Shown here: positions 11,447 through 19,961 of the stretch, piece by piece | Layout of the letters: every line of letters starts with the position of its first letter | How positions within the stretch are numbered: the first letter of the stretch is position 1 | DNA from: Arcobacter sp. | Lineage (GTDB): Bacteria > Campylobacterota > Campylobacteria > Campylobacterales > Arcobacteraceae | DNA length: 39,731 bases | Direction: 5' to 3' | Assembly: GCA_003252105.1 (NCBI GenBank) | Contig: QKDL01000026.1 | Coordinates: 1 to 39,731 of the forward strand | The notes under the pieces: model-generated | Databases searched by the model: none | Told to the model about the DNA's origin: nothing | The model's input: the letters and a program-made list of their open reading frames with translations, nothing else | Program-made: the position numbers and the translations under genes

Positions 11447-12837
11447 TTATTTTATGTGTACCATATCATGAGGATTTACATACTTTTCGAACTCTTCTTT
11501 GCTAAGAAATCCTAAATTTATCGCTTCTTGTTTTAATGTTGTCCCATTTTTATGTGCAGTTTTTGCTATAAGTGCTGCTTTTTCATATCCAATATATGGG
11601 TTTAAAGCAGTTACTAACATAAGTGAATCATTTAGATACTTTTCTATATTTTTTAGATTTGGTTTTATCCCTACAGCGCATTTATCATTGAAGCTAAGTA
11701 TTGAGTCACTTAGTAGTTTTATAGATTGTAAAATATTATAAGCAATAACTGGTTTAAATACATTTAATTCAAAATTTCCTTGACTAGCACTAATTGAAAC
11801 TGTAGTATGGTTTCCCATAACTTGTACTGCTACCATAGTTATAGCTTCACTTTGTGTTGGATTTACTTTACCTGGCATTATTGAGCTTCCTGGTTCATTT
11901 TCAGGTATTGTTCACCTATTCCACATCTAGGTCCTGATGAAAGCCATCTTATATCATTTGCTATTTTCATAAGATTTGAGGCTAAGGCATTTAAAACTCC
12001 GCTTAACATAACCTCACTATCATGAGAAGTTAGTGCATGGAATTTGTTTGGATGGGATATAAACTGATATTTTGTATTTGTAATAGAATTTAAAGTATCA
12101 CAAACAAGATTTGAAAAATCTTTATGACAATTTATACCAGTGCCAACAGCTGTACCTCCAATTGCAAGTTCAACTAAATATTTCATACAATCTTCTAGTT
12201 GGAGTAGGGCTTTATTTAACATCTCAACATATGCAGAAATCTCTTGTCCCAAAGTTAGTGGAGTTGCATCTTGAAGATGAGTTCTACCAATTTTTACTAT
12301 TTTTTCAAACTCAACACTTTTTTCTTCAAGGGTATATTTTAGTTTTATAATTGAAGGTATTAGATGTTTTTGTATCTCTAAAACAAATGATATTTTCATA
12401 GCTGTAGGGTAGGTATCATTTGAACTTTGTGCTTTATTTACATCATCATTTGGATGTACCAATTTTTCAATTCTAAAATCTTTTCCCATATATTCTGTAG
12501 CTTTATTTGCAATAACTTCATTTATATTCATATTTGTTTGAGTTCCAGAACCTGTTTGCCAAACTACCAAAGGAAAGTTGTCATCTAATCTATTTTCTAA
12601 AATATCATCACAAGCTTTTATTATAGCTTCACATTTTACATCATCAAGTAGTTTTAATTGATTATTTGAGATTGCAGCAGCTTTTTTTAAAAAGGCAAAT
12701 GCAGTGATTATCTCTTTTGGCATCTTTTCAATACCTATTTGAAAGTTTTCCAAACTTCTTTGGGTTTGAGCTGCCCAGTATTTATCGTTTGGTACATCTA
12801 TTTCACCCATAGTATCTTTTTCAATTCTTATATCCAT
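11447..12837 (-). pseudogene. fumC: Class II fumarate hydratase fumC, disrupted by a frameshift
   Basis: The 319-codon first part (12837 to 11878) and the 143-codon second part (11878 to 11447) together match class II fumarase, about 463 aa. The first holds GSGTQTNMNINEVIANKA, IGRTHLQDATPLTLGQE and [10 protein letters not shown], then leaves frame and stops. In the next frame the expected [19 protein letters not shown] continues. Between GE and IPE the family normally has two more residues, and the DNA is four bases short, so a 4-base deletion near 11905-11914 is the simplest explanation. The catalytic GSS loop is in neither piece as an in-frame product. The second ATG overlaps the first stop as TAATG, so reinitiation could yield a C-terminal fragment. 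A class I fumarase gene next door can cover the fumarase step. Confidence 0.88.
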
Positions 12838-12937
12838 GAGTTATCCTTTTAGAATAAAGCTTTTTTATAAGAAAATTATAACATAGATAAAAAGATGAAA
12901 AATTAAGTTTGATTTTTAGTTTAAAAGGTAAGTTTAG

Positions 12938-12967
12938 AAAACAAAGGGATAGTTCTCCCTTTGTTTT
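12938..12967 (-). terminator. Rho-independent terminator after the class I fumarase gene
   Basis: A perfect 12-bp stem, AAAACAAAGGGA with TCCCTTTGTTTT, has a 6-base loop. It lies directly 3' of the fumA stop at 12974 on the minus strand, with the T run forming the 3' arm. It separates fumA from fumC. Confidence 0.8.
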
Positions 12968-12973
12968 AAGAAA

Positions 12974-14467
12974 TTAGATAGTTCTCCATTTAGCTGGTCC
13001 AGTTGTATGAATAGAGTTACCCTCTGTGTCAACTGCAACAGTTACAGGCATATCTTTTACTTCAAATTCATAGATAGCTTCCATTCCCATCTCTTCAAAT
13101 GCTAAGATTTTAGCACCTTTAATTGATTGAGAAATTAAATATGCTGCTCCACCAGTAGCTATTAGGTACATTGATTTGTATTCTTTGATTAAATCAATTG
13201 TTGGTTGTTTTCTTTCTGCTTTACCAATCATACCCATGATACCAATTTCCATCATATCTTTAGTAAATTTATCCATTCTTGTAGATGTTGTTGGTCCCGC
13301 AGGTCCTACTACTTCATCTCTAACTGGATCAACAGGTCCAACATAATAGATAAATCTATCTTTTAAATCAACACCATTTGGAAGTGGTTTACCAGCATTT
13401 TTATACTCAACGATTTTTTTATGAGCTGCATCTCTTGCTGTTAGGATTTTTCCTGAAAGTAATAATGTATCTCCAGATTTAAATTGAGATAAGTTTTCTT
13501 TTGTTAAATCTTCAATATTTACTCTTTTAATTGTATCCATTGGAAGTTCAATATCTGGCCAAATATCTAAATCAGGTTTGTTAAATGTAGCTGCACCATT
13601 TCCATCTAATTCAAAGTGGATGTGTCTAGTAGCTGCACAGTTAGGAATCATAGCAACAGGTAATGAAGCTGCATGACAAGGATAGTCTAAGATTTTAACA
13701 TCTAAAACAGTAGTTAAACCACCAAGCCCTTGTGCTCCAATTCCGATTTTATTAATATCTTCATATAATTTTAGTCTTAATTCTTCTAAAGCGTTTTTTG
13801 GACCTCTTTGTTTTAGTTCATGAATATCAACATGACCCATTAATGCTTCTTTTGCTAATAACATTGATTTTTCTGGATTTCCACCAATACCAATCCCTAA
13901 GATTCCAGGAGGACACCATCCTGCTCCCATTTGTCTTACATTATCCATAACCCAATCATAGATTGAATCAGAAGGATTTAATACTGCAAATTTAGATTTG
14001 TTTTCGCTTCCTCCACCTTTTGCTGCAACTGTGATATCTATTTTATCAGAGTTTGCATCAACAGAGTAGTGAATAACTGCTGGAGTATTGTTTTTAGTGT
14101 TTTTTCTTTCCCCTGCAGGATCACTAACAACTGAGAATCTTAAAGTGTTATCTGGGTCTGTATAACCTTTAGCAACACCTTCATTTAAAATATCTTCTAA
14201 ATCTCTTGAGATATCTAAATCTGCTTTTAATCCAACTTTTACAAAAAGGTTAACACTTCCTGTATCTTGACATAATGGTCTGTGACCCATTGCACACATT
14301 TTAGAGTTGATTAAAATTTGCCCAATTGCATTTTTAGCTGATTCACTTTGTTCTTTCTCATAAGCTTCAACCATCCCTTTTACGAAATCTTCTGGGTGGT
14401 AAAAAGAGATATACTGACATGCATCAGCAATACTATTAATAATATCTTGTTCTGTAATTTTTGCCAT
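12974..14467 (-). CDS. fumA: Class I fumarate hydratase (oxygen-sensitive, [4Fe-4S])
   Basis: Interconverts fumarate and L-malate in the citric acid cycle. The protein is 497 aa, single chain with both alpha- and beta-type parts. The three iron-sulphur ligands are C66 (PLCQDTG), C185 (GAGWCPPGILGIGIGG) and C277 (PNCAATRH), spaced 119 and 92 residues apart, close to the E. coli FumA spacing. The beta-part motif GPAGPTTSTRMDKF and the C-terminal GPAKWR are present. Class I fumarases are known to hydrate mesaconate to citramalate as well, which matters given the mesaconyl-CoA-type cluster at 23250-27997; that link is inference. This is probably the only working fumarase seen here, since fumC is broken. 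Its own promoter region is 14468-14593. Confidence 0.96.
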   Translation of the reverse strand: MAKITEQDIINSIADACQYISFYHPEDFVKGMVEAYEKEQSESAKNAIGQILINSKMCAMGHRPLCQDTGSVNLFVKVGLKADLDISRDLEDILNEGVAKGYTDPDNTLRFSVVSDPAGERKNTKNNTPAVIHYSVDANSDKIDITVAAKGGGSENKSKFAVLNPSDSIYDWVMDNVRQMGAGWCPPGILGIGIGGNPEKSMLLAKEALMGHVDIHELKQRGPKNALEELRLKLYEDINKIGIGAQGLGGLTTVLDVKILDYPCHAASLPVAMIPNCAATRHIHFELDGNGAATFNKPDLDIWPDIELPMDTIKRVNIEDLTKENLSQFKSGDTLLLSGKILTARDAAHKKIVEYKNAGKPLPNGVDLKDRFIYYVGPVDPVRDEVVGPAGPTTSTRMDKFTKDMMEIGIMGMIGKAERKQPTIDLIKEYKSMYLIATGGAAYLISQSIKGAKILAFEEMGMEAIYEFEVKDMPVTVAVDTEGNSIHTTGPAKWRTI

Positions 14468-14574
14468 AATTAAAACCTTTTGTTAAAATTTGGCTCAATT
14501 ATAACTAAGTATAGTTTATTAAAAAGATAAATTTTAGTGATAATTTTTGTATTAGAAGTTGAAAGTTACAGTTA

Positions 14575-14589
14575 TGCCCATTTAGGGCA
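14575..14589 (-). terminator. Weak hairpin after the mla-type lipoprotein gene
   Basis: A 5-bp GC-rich stem TGCCC/GGGCA with a 5-base loop lies 4 bases beyond the lipoprotein stop. No T run follows on the minus strand, so it may be only a partial terminator. Confidence 0.35.
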
Positions 14590-14593
14590 AAAC

Positions 14594-15190
14594 TTATTTT
14601 GAAAGTTTATTTTGTATAAACTTTTGTAAGTCAATCAAAAAGTTTAAAGTTATATTATCTACTTCTTGAACAAAAGTTTTTGCATTGTTTTGATTTAACT
14701 GCTTTTTATACGAAAAGTTTTTAAAATAAACTTCTTGGGTATTTGTATTTATTAGATAAACTCTTATTGAAAATAGTGCATATGAACTATCTTCTATAAA
14801 TTGATGTTTTAAAGTTTGAATTTCACCATTTAAAACATAATCACTATCAATTTTTATATTTGATGTTGAGATAAGTTTGTAAGTGTTTTGACTAGTCAAA
14901 AAGTTTGCTATATTTTGTTGTATCAATTTTGATGGTTTATCACTCCATCTACTTAAAGCATAAACCTCTTGTGAAGTTTTATCTTTAGAGTAAACTATCT
15001 CTTTACTATTTAAACTATTTAGTGCCTTTGGTTCATTTACTTTTATTGAGATATCAAAATATTTACCTTCAACTTTTTTATCTTCCACATCAATAGAGTA
15101 GGTTGATAAAGGTGGTAACTCTTTTGTTAAACTAATACATCCATTAAAAAAAACTATTATAAAAACTAAACTAAATATAAATCTTATCAT
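14594..15190 (-). CDS. ABC-type transport auxiliary lipoprotein (PqiC/DUF330-like)
   Basis: A 198-aa lipoprotein. The N-terminus MIRFIFSLVFIIVFFNGC is a type II signal peptide with Cys18 as the lipidated residue. The mature part (LPPLSTYSIDV, then a beta-rich domain with SRWSDKPSKLIQQNIANFL and a final helix) is the pattern of the auxiliary lipoproteins that go with MCE proteins and MlaFE-type transporters. Its start overlaps the mlaD stop by 4 bases, so it is translationally coupled. It is last in the five-gene operon. Likely role: outer-membrane or periplasmic partner for phospholipid transport. Confidence 0.82.
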   Translation of the reverse strand: MIRFIFSLVFIIVFFNGCISLTKELPPLSTYSIDVEDKKVEGKYFDISIKVNEPKALNSLNSKEIVYSKDKTSQEVYALSRWSDKPSKLIQQNIANFLTSQNTYKLISTSNIKIDSDYVLNGEIQTLKHQFIEDSSYALFSIRVYLINTNTQEVYFKNFSYKKQLNQNNAKTFVQEVDNITLNFLIDLQKFIQNKLSK

Positions 15191-16110
15191 TTTTTCTCCC
15201 CTGGACCATATGGTACATCTCTTGTGTTAAATATCATATTCCCACCATTATTATTAAAATTATCAACTGTATCGTCTATTTTTTGTAAAGTATCTTCTAA
15301 ACTGTCTAAAACCTTATCTACATCTTGAGATGATTTTGCAGTTTGTTTTAAATCTTTTAATAGAACTTTCACATCTTCATTTATTACATTTTTAATCTCT
15401 AAACTTAGCTTATCAAAATCATTTAAAGTTTTGGTAATATCTTCTTTTACAACTTTATCAATCGATTTTGACATATTGTTAACATTGTCAACAGTTTGAG
15501 TGATAGATTTATCTATTAGATTATTTACTTTTTTAACTGTTTGATTAAAATCTTTTGAACTACTATTTAAATTTTTTAAAGACTCTTTTATATTTTCTAA
15601 ATTCTCTTTATCTAAAAGTTTATCAAATCTTTTTAACATAGTTTCTATTTGTCCACTAATGTTATCAGCACTGTTTGTTAATTTATCTAAAAATGATTTT
15701 TTTAGTGGTATCTCCGCAATACCTTCACTATTTGGTTTAAGTAATTGACTACTTTGTGTACCACCATCAATCTCTATGTATTTATTTCCTGTTACACCTT
15801 GTGATTGTATGATTGCATAACTATCTGCTTTAATCAAATCTGGTTTTGTAATTTTTAAGACAATCTCAACTTCTCCAAGATTTTTAGAATTTATTCTAAT
15901 ATCATCAATTGTACCAATATCTAAACCTTTATATTGGATGATTGAGTTTTTATTTAATCCTGCAACAGAAGTTTCACTATAAACTCTATACTCTTTTGCT
16001 TGTATCTCTTCCAAATCATATCTTGCTAGCCATAAAACAAAGCTAACTAAGGCAACTGTAAATATAATTAAAAAAAGTCCAACTAATGTATATCTTGCTT
16101 TATTTTCCAA
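15187..16110 (-). CDS. mlaD: MCE/MlaD-family substrate-binding protein
   Basis: A 307-aa protein anchored by one N-terminal membrane helix (about residues 9-27, VGLFLIIFTVALVSFVLWLA). An MCE domain follows (about 40-117) with YSETSVAGLNKNSIIQYKGL and ESQ-like IIQSQGVTGNKYIEIDGG. The rest, to about 290, is a long predicted coiled coil of NL/VD repeats and a short C-terminus. MCE proteins form hexameric rings that carry lipids between membranes; the coiled coil may extend a tunnel. It starts 1 base from the mlaF stop and overlaps the lipoprotein start. Confidence 0.93.
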   Translation of the reverse strand: MENKARYTLVGLFLIIFTVALVSFVLWLARYDLEEIQAKEYRVYSETSVAGLNKNSIIQYKGLDIGTIDDIRINSKNLGEVEIVLKITKPDLIKADSYAIIQSQGVTGNKYIEIDGGTQSSQLLKPNSEGIAEIPLKKSFLDKLTNSADNISGQIETMLKRFDKLLDKENLENIKESLKNLNSSSKDFNQTVKKVNNLIDKSITQTVDNVNNMSKSIDKVVKEDITKTLNDFDKLSLEIKNVINEDVKVLLKDLKQTAKSSQDVDKVLDSLEDTLQKIDDTVDNFNNNGGNMIFNTRDVPYGPGEKK

Positions 16111-16111
16111 A

Positions 16112-16843
16112 CTAATCCTTTTGCAGTTTTAAAAATTTGTTTATTTTATCATTATTAGCATTTATTGCCTCTTCATAGGTTCCTGTAAAAATAAGTTTTG
16201 CATCAGATATGATACAAAATCTATCAAGGACATTTTTTATGGTGTTTAATTCGTGAGTAATTATTACAACTGTTAAACCTAACATATCTCTTAATTCAAC
16301 AATTAGATTATCAAAAGCTTTTGCACTAGCAGGATCTAATCCTGAAGTTGGTTCATCTAAAAAAAGTATTTTAGGGTCATGTGCTAAACTTCTTGCTAGT
16401 GCAACTCTTTTTTTCATCCCACCACTTAACTCTTCAGGATAAAGTTTTCCAGCACTTGCATCTAATCCTACCATTTTTAATTTTGTATATGCAATATCAT
16501 TAATCAAATCTTTTGGTAGTTTTGTATTCTCTTTTAACATTATTCCAATATTTTCTACAACATTTAAAGAGGAAAATAAAGCTCCAAATTGAAATAAAAC
16601 ACCCCAATTATGTTTTATATAATCTCTTTCTTTAAACTTCATTTTTTTTATATTTAAACCTAAAATTTCAATATCTCCACTTTGTATCTCATCCAATAAA
16701 ATTATTTGTCGAACTAGAGTTGTTTTACCACTTCCACTTCCCCCTAAAATACCAAAAATTTCATTTTCGTTAATATTTAAGGAGATATTATCATGTACAA
16801 TCTTTTTATCAAATGCAGTCGAAAGGTTTTTTACACTTAACAT
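16112..16843 (-). CDS. mlaF: MlaF-type ABC transporter ATP-binding subunit
   Basis: The 243-aa ATPase of the lipid ABC transporter. Walker A is LGGSGSGKTTLVRQ (about residues 34-47), the signature ELSGGMKKRVALARSLA, Walker B ILFLDEPTSGLDP, and the switch histidine is in IITHELNT. The LSGGM variant and the SGLDPASA sequence are typical of MlaF. It sits 1-2 bases from mlaE upstream and mlaD downstream, so all three are made from one message. It powers transport by the MlaE permease. Confidence 0.95.
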   Translation of the reverse strand: MLSVKNLSTAFDKKIVHDNISLNINENEIFGILGGSGSGKTTLVRQIILLDEIQSGDIEILGLNIKKMKFKERDYIKHNWGVLFQFGALFSSLNVVENIGIMLKENTKLPKDLINDIAYTKLKMVGLDASAGKLYPEELSGGMKKRVALARSLAHDPKILFLDEPTSGLDPASAKAFDNLIVELRDMLGLTVVIITHELNTIKNVLDRFCIISDAKLIFTGTYEEAINANNDKINKFLKLQKD

Positions 16844-16844
16844 C

Positions 16845-17927
16845 TTAAAATCCTAATTCTATTGATAATAATGAGATTAATGCATTTATAATGATAAGCC
16901 AAAAAATCGAGTCTACAACAGCTTTAGTAGTATATTTCCCTATATCAGTACCACTTCTTACTTGCAAACCTCTATAACATCCAATAACTGCAATTAGTAT
17001 ACCAAATAAGGGGGCTTTTAATACTCCAAGAAGAATATGTCTAATCTCAACATACTCATAAATTCTATTCATAAATTGTGTATAAGAGATACCTAGGTGT
17101 AGTTTTACAATAATCATCTCACCAACTAGTGTTGCCATATCTGCAAAAAACACCAATAAAGGCATAACAATAACAAGAGCAATGATTCTAGGTAATATTA
17201 AAAATATATCAATATCTAAACCCATTGTTCTCATAGCACTAATCTCTTCAGTGATTTTCATAGTTCCTATTTGAGCAGTATATGAAGATGCACTACGTCC
17301 AGCAACAATAACAGCAGCTAAAAAAGGAGCTATCTCTCTAAACATAGACATAGTTGACATCTCTACAACGATAATTGCTGCTCCAAATCTACTTAATTGG
17401 TCAGCACCTTGATAAGCTGTTACAAAACCAACTAAAAATAAAGCCAAAGCAATAATAGGCAAGATATGTATAGCAGCTATCTCAATTTGGTTAATAATAG
17501 CTTTAAATCTAATCTTTGATGGGTGAATCAAACAATATAGAAAATAGATAAATAATCTTCCAATAAAATACATAAAATTTTTAAATGAATTTTTACTATC
17601 AAAAACCTCTTTACCTAATGTTTCTAATATAGAAGGTGTTTCTTCGATAACATCATCTTGGTGTACGTAATTATCCTTATATAGGTTATACATCTTTTGG
17701 TGTTTATAAGAGATATTTAAAAAATCAACTTCAATATTTTTTTTAGAAAACATTGTGATATATTTTATGATAAGAATCATACCAGAAGAGTCGATTTCAT
17801 TTAATTGGCTAAAATCAAATATCAACTCTTTTGAATTTAGATTATCTTTATAGAATTTATCTAACTCTTTTATCTTTTTTTCTAAACCTGTATATGTCCA
17901 GTCGTCAGAGATTTTAAAACTATTCAT
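16845..17927 (-). CDS. mlaE: MlaE permease with fused N-terminal STAS (MlaB-like) domain
   Basis: A 360-aa protein. Residues 1-100 have a STAS fold like MlaB, with the loop NEIDSSGMILIIKYI holding the conserved serine pair. From about residue 128 it is the MlaE permease: five or so membrane segments, the family motif ITEEISAMRTMGLDIDIFLILPR, and a closing segment SIFWLIIINALISLLSIELGF. In E. coli MlaB is a separate subunit; here it is fused. The start is 2 bases after the pepD stop, and mlaF follows after 1 base, so the operon is compact. It works with MlaF and MlaD in phospholipid movement across the envelope. Confidence 0.92.
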   Translation of the reverse strand: MNSFKISDDWTYTGLEKKIKELDKFYKDNLNSKELIFDFSQLNEIDSSGMILIIKYITMFSKKNIEVDFLNISYKHQKMYNLYKDNYVHQDDVIEETPSILETLGKEVFDSKNSFKNFMYFIGRLFIYFLYCLIHPSKIRFKAIINQIEIAAIHILPIIALALFLVGFVTAYQGADQLSRFGAAIIVVEMSTMSMFREIAPFLAAVIVAGRSASSYTAQIGTMKITEEISAMRTMGLDIDIFLILPRIIALVIVMPLLVFFADMATLVGEMIIVKLHLGISYTQFMNRIYEYVEIRHILLGVLKAPLFGILIAVIGCYRGLQVRSGTDIGKYTTKAVVDSIFWLIIINALISLLSIELGF

Positions 17928-17929
17928 AA

Positions 17930-19222
17930 CTATTTGAAACTATTTACAATCTCTTCAACAATAGCTGATAGATTCTCTACAGATTTTAGTTCAACTCTTT
18001 CTGAACGTGAATGGGGATTAAAAATATTTGGACCAATTGAAGCAACTTTTATATTTGGAAACTTATCTTTAAAAATTGCACACTCTAATCCTGCATGGAT
18101 TGCTTCAAGTGAAGCATTAGCATCATATTTTTTATATATCTTTAAAACCTCTTTTGTAAACTCATTTATATCTGGTTTCCAGGCTGGATATTTTCCTGCT
18201 GTTTTAACTTCAAATCCAAAAGACTCAAGTAAAACTATAGTCTCTTTTTTTATATTTAAAAGACCTTCATTTGACATCGATCTTGCACTTAGTTCTATAT
18301 CGATACAATCAATAGATGTAGAGATTTTTGCTAAATTTATAGAATCCATTACAACATTTAGGTTTTTATCAAATCCTCTTACTCCATTTGCAAATGTATA
18401 AATGAAATTGGTAATATCACTATTCCAAATATTTAAATGTTCGCTTTTAGTGTCAATTTTACTTATACACATATTTTCATGAGATTTTTCAGGTTCACTC
18501 TTAGAGGCGATTATCGCTTTTACATTAACAGGTATTGAGTTAATTCTTTCTCCCCCTTTAATCTCTAACAACAATCCATCACACTCTTTAATAGTTTTAC
18601 CAATAAGTTTGATACCATTTGGGATATTTTTATCAATATCTACTCCACTATGTCCACCTGGAATTTTAGAAATCTCTATCTCATATAAATCATAATTTTC
18701 ATCATTTGCTATAATTTTTTTATCATAATGTTTGGCAAAAATATCAACTCCACCTGCACATCCAATACAAATCTCACCTTCACTTTCACTATCAAGATTT
18801 AACATATATTTTGCGTCTAATTGCGTATCTAAATTATTGGCACCAATTAAACCTATCTCTTCATCACTTGTAAAAATATATTCAAGTTCATAACCTCTTG
18901 TCATCAAATCTAACATATAAGCACAACCAATTCCATTGTCTGCACCAAGGGTTGAATTATTTGCTTTAAAAAAACCATCCTCTTCAATAATTTGTGGTAC
19001 ACAACCATCATCTAAACAAACTATATCATAATGACTTTGTAAACATAAATTAGCTTTTGTATTAGCTTTTTTACATATAATATTTTTATATCTATCTACA
19101 ATACATTCATAATCATATTTTGATGCAAACTCTTTCATAAAAGTAATAAAAGGTTCATGTGTTCCACTACATCTTGGAATCTGTGTAATTTGTTTAAAAA
19201 TTTCTATAATATTATTTTTCAC
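17930..19222 (-). CDS. pepD: Aminoacyl-histidine dipeptidase PepD (M20 family)
   Basis: A 430-aa cytosolic zinc dipeptidase that cleaves dipeptides such as Xaa-His. Metal and catalytic motifs are LQSHYDIVCLDDG (His and Asp), TLGADNGIGCAYMLDL and EYIFTSDEEIGLIGANNLD. IPGGHSGVDIDKNIPN belongs to the lid domain, and the C-terminal AIHAGLECAIFKDKFPNIKVASIGPNIFNPHSRSERV carries the last histidine. It is somewhat shorter than E. coli PepD (485 aa). It heads the mla operon with only 2 bases to mlaE. No functional link between peptide cleavage and lipid transport is evident, so the pairing is probably only transcriptional. Confidence 0.94.
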   Translation of the reverse strand: MKNNIIEIFKQITQIPRCSGTHEPFITFMKEFASKYDYECIVDRYKNIICKKANTKANLCLQSHYDIVCLDDGCVPQIIEEDGFFKANNSTLGADNGIGCAYMLDLMTRGYELEYIFTSDEEIGLIGANNLDTQLDAKYMLNLDSESEGEICIGCAGGVDIFAKHYDKKIIANDENYDLYEIEISKIPGGHSGVDIDKNIPNGIKLIGKTIKECDGLLLEIKGGERINSIPVNVKAIIASKSEPEKSHENMCISKIDTKSEHLNIWNSDITNFIYTFANGVRGFDKNLNVVMDSINLAKISTSIDCIDIELSARSMSNEGLLNIKKETIVLLESFGFEVKTAGKYPAWKPDINEFTKEVLKIYKKYDANASLEAIHAGLECAIFKDKFPNIKVASIGPNIFNPHSRSERVELKSVENLSAIVEEIVNSFK

Positions 19223-19350
19223 TAAATACCTTTTTTGTTATTAATTGTAAAGAATTGATTATATCAAATTGTTTTTAAAAGTATAAATTATATTTTAAGT
19301 TTTTTATAAAGCCATTTTATTATTATATCAATACAATATTTAGGGAGAAA

Positions 19351-19917
19351 ATGATGATTATAGATTATAAAGAAGTAAATGATTTAGATAGGTACAAGAT
19401 TATGTCTGATACAGTTGTACCAAGACCAATTGCATGGATTGTAACAGAAGATGAGGGAGTTATCAATGCTGCACCATTTTCATATTTCATACCACTATCT
19501 AGTAATCCTGCAACATTAGTTGTATCAATAGGTCAAAAAGAAGCAGGTATTCCAAAAGATTCATTACACAATATTTTAAAACATAAAAAAGCAACTATTT
19601 GTTTTGTAAATGAATCAAATGTAGAACAAGTAAAACTATGTGCTAATATGTTAGATAAAGAAGAGAGTGAGATTGAAAAATATGAAATAGAGGTTCAAAG
19701 ACCTTTAGAAGATTTCCCTCCAATGATATCTTCTACACAAACAGCTATGTTTTGTGAATTTTATCAAAAAATAGATATCCCAGGTAATACAACACCTATT
19801 ATACTTGAGGTAAAAAAACAATATATAGAAGATGGAAGATTAGATGCTAAATCTCATGTTCATGTTGAAAATATAGGTAGATGTGGAGCATTTTTTAAAG
19901 CAGTAGTTGATTTATAA
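19351..19917 (+). CDS. Flavin reductase-like FMN-binding split-barrel protein
   Basis: A 188-aa protein of the flavin_reduct domain family. The N-terminal DTVVPRPIAWIVTEDEGVINAAPFSYFIPLSSNPATLVVSIG is the hallmark FMN-binding stretch, and KDSLHNILKHKKATICFVNE follows. The C-terminal HVHVENIGRCGAFFKA is less typical. Members reduce flavin with NAD(P)H or simply bind FMN; activity is not readable. Two adjacent ATG codons lie after GGGAGAAA; either could be used. It converges on the alcohol dehydrogenase gene over a shared terminator. It belongs to no obvious operon. Confidence 0.85.
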   Translation: MMIIDYKEVNDLDRYKIMSDTVVPRPIAWIVTEDEGVINAAPFSYFIPLSSNPATLVVSIGQKEAGIPKDSLHNILKHKKATICFVNESNVEQVKLCANMLDKEESEIEKYEIEVQRPLEDFPPMISSTQTAMFCEFYQKIDIPGNTTPIILEVKKQYIEDGRLDAKSHVHVENIGRCGAFFKAVVDL

Positions 19918-19933
19918 AACTAGAGAAAAAATG

Positions 19934-19960
19934 ATTTGTAGAAGTTAAACTTCTACAAAT
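19934..19960. terminator. Bidirectional rho-independent terminator
   Basis: A perfect 11-bp stem ATTTGTAGAAG/CTTCTACAAAT with a 5-base loop has TTTTAT on the plus side and CATTTTTT on the minus side. It serves both the flavin reductase-like gene and the converging alcohol dehydrogenase gene. Confidence 0.85.
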
Positions 19961-19961
19961 T

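Noticed and set aside
11447..11878. The 143-aa ORF as a separate gene
   Set aside because: It starts inside the fumarase MPGKVNPT motif and continues the same protein; it is the displaced 3' part of fumC.
17934..18401. Plus-strand ORF of 155 aa within pepD
   Set aside because: Shadow frame of a gene with clear M20 motifs; no ribosome site or recognisable domain.
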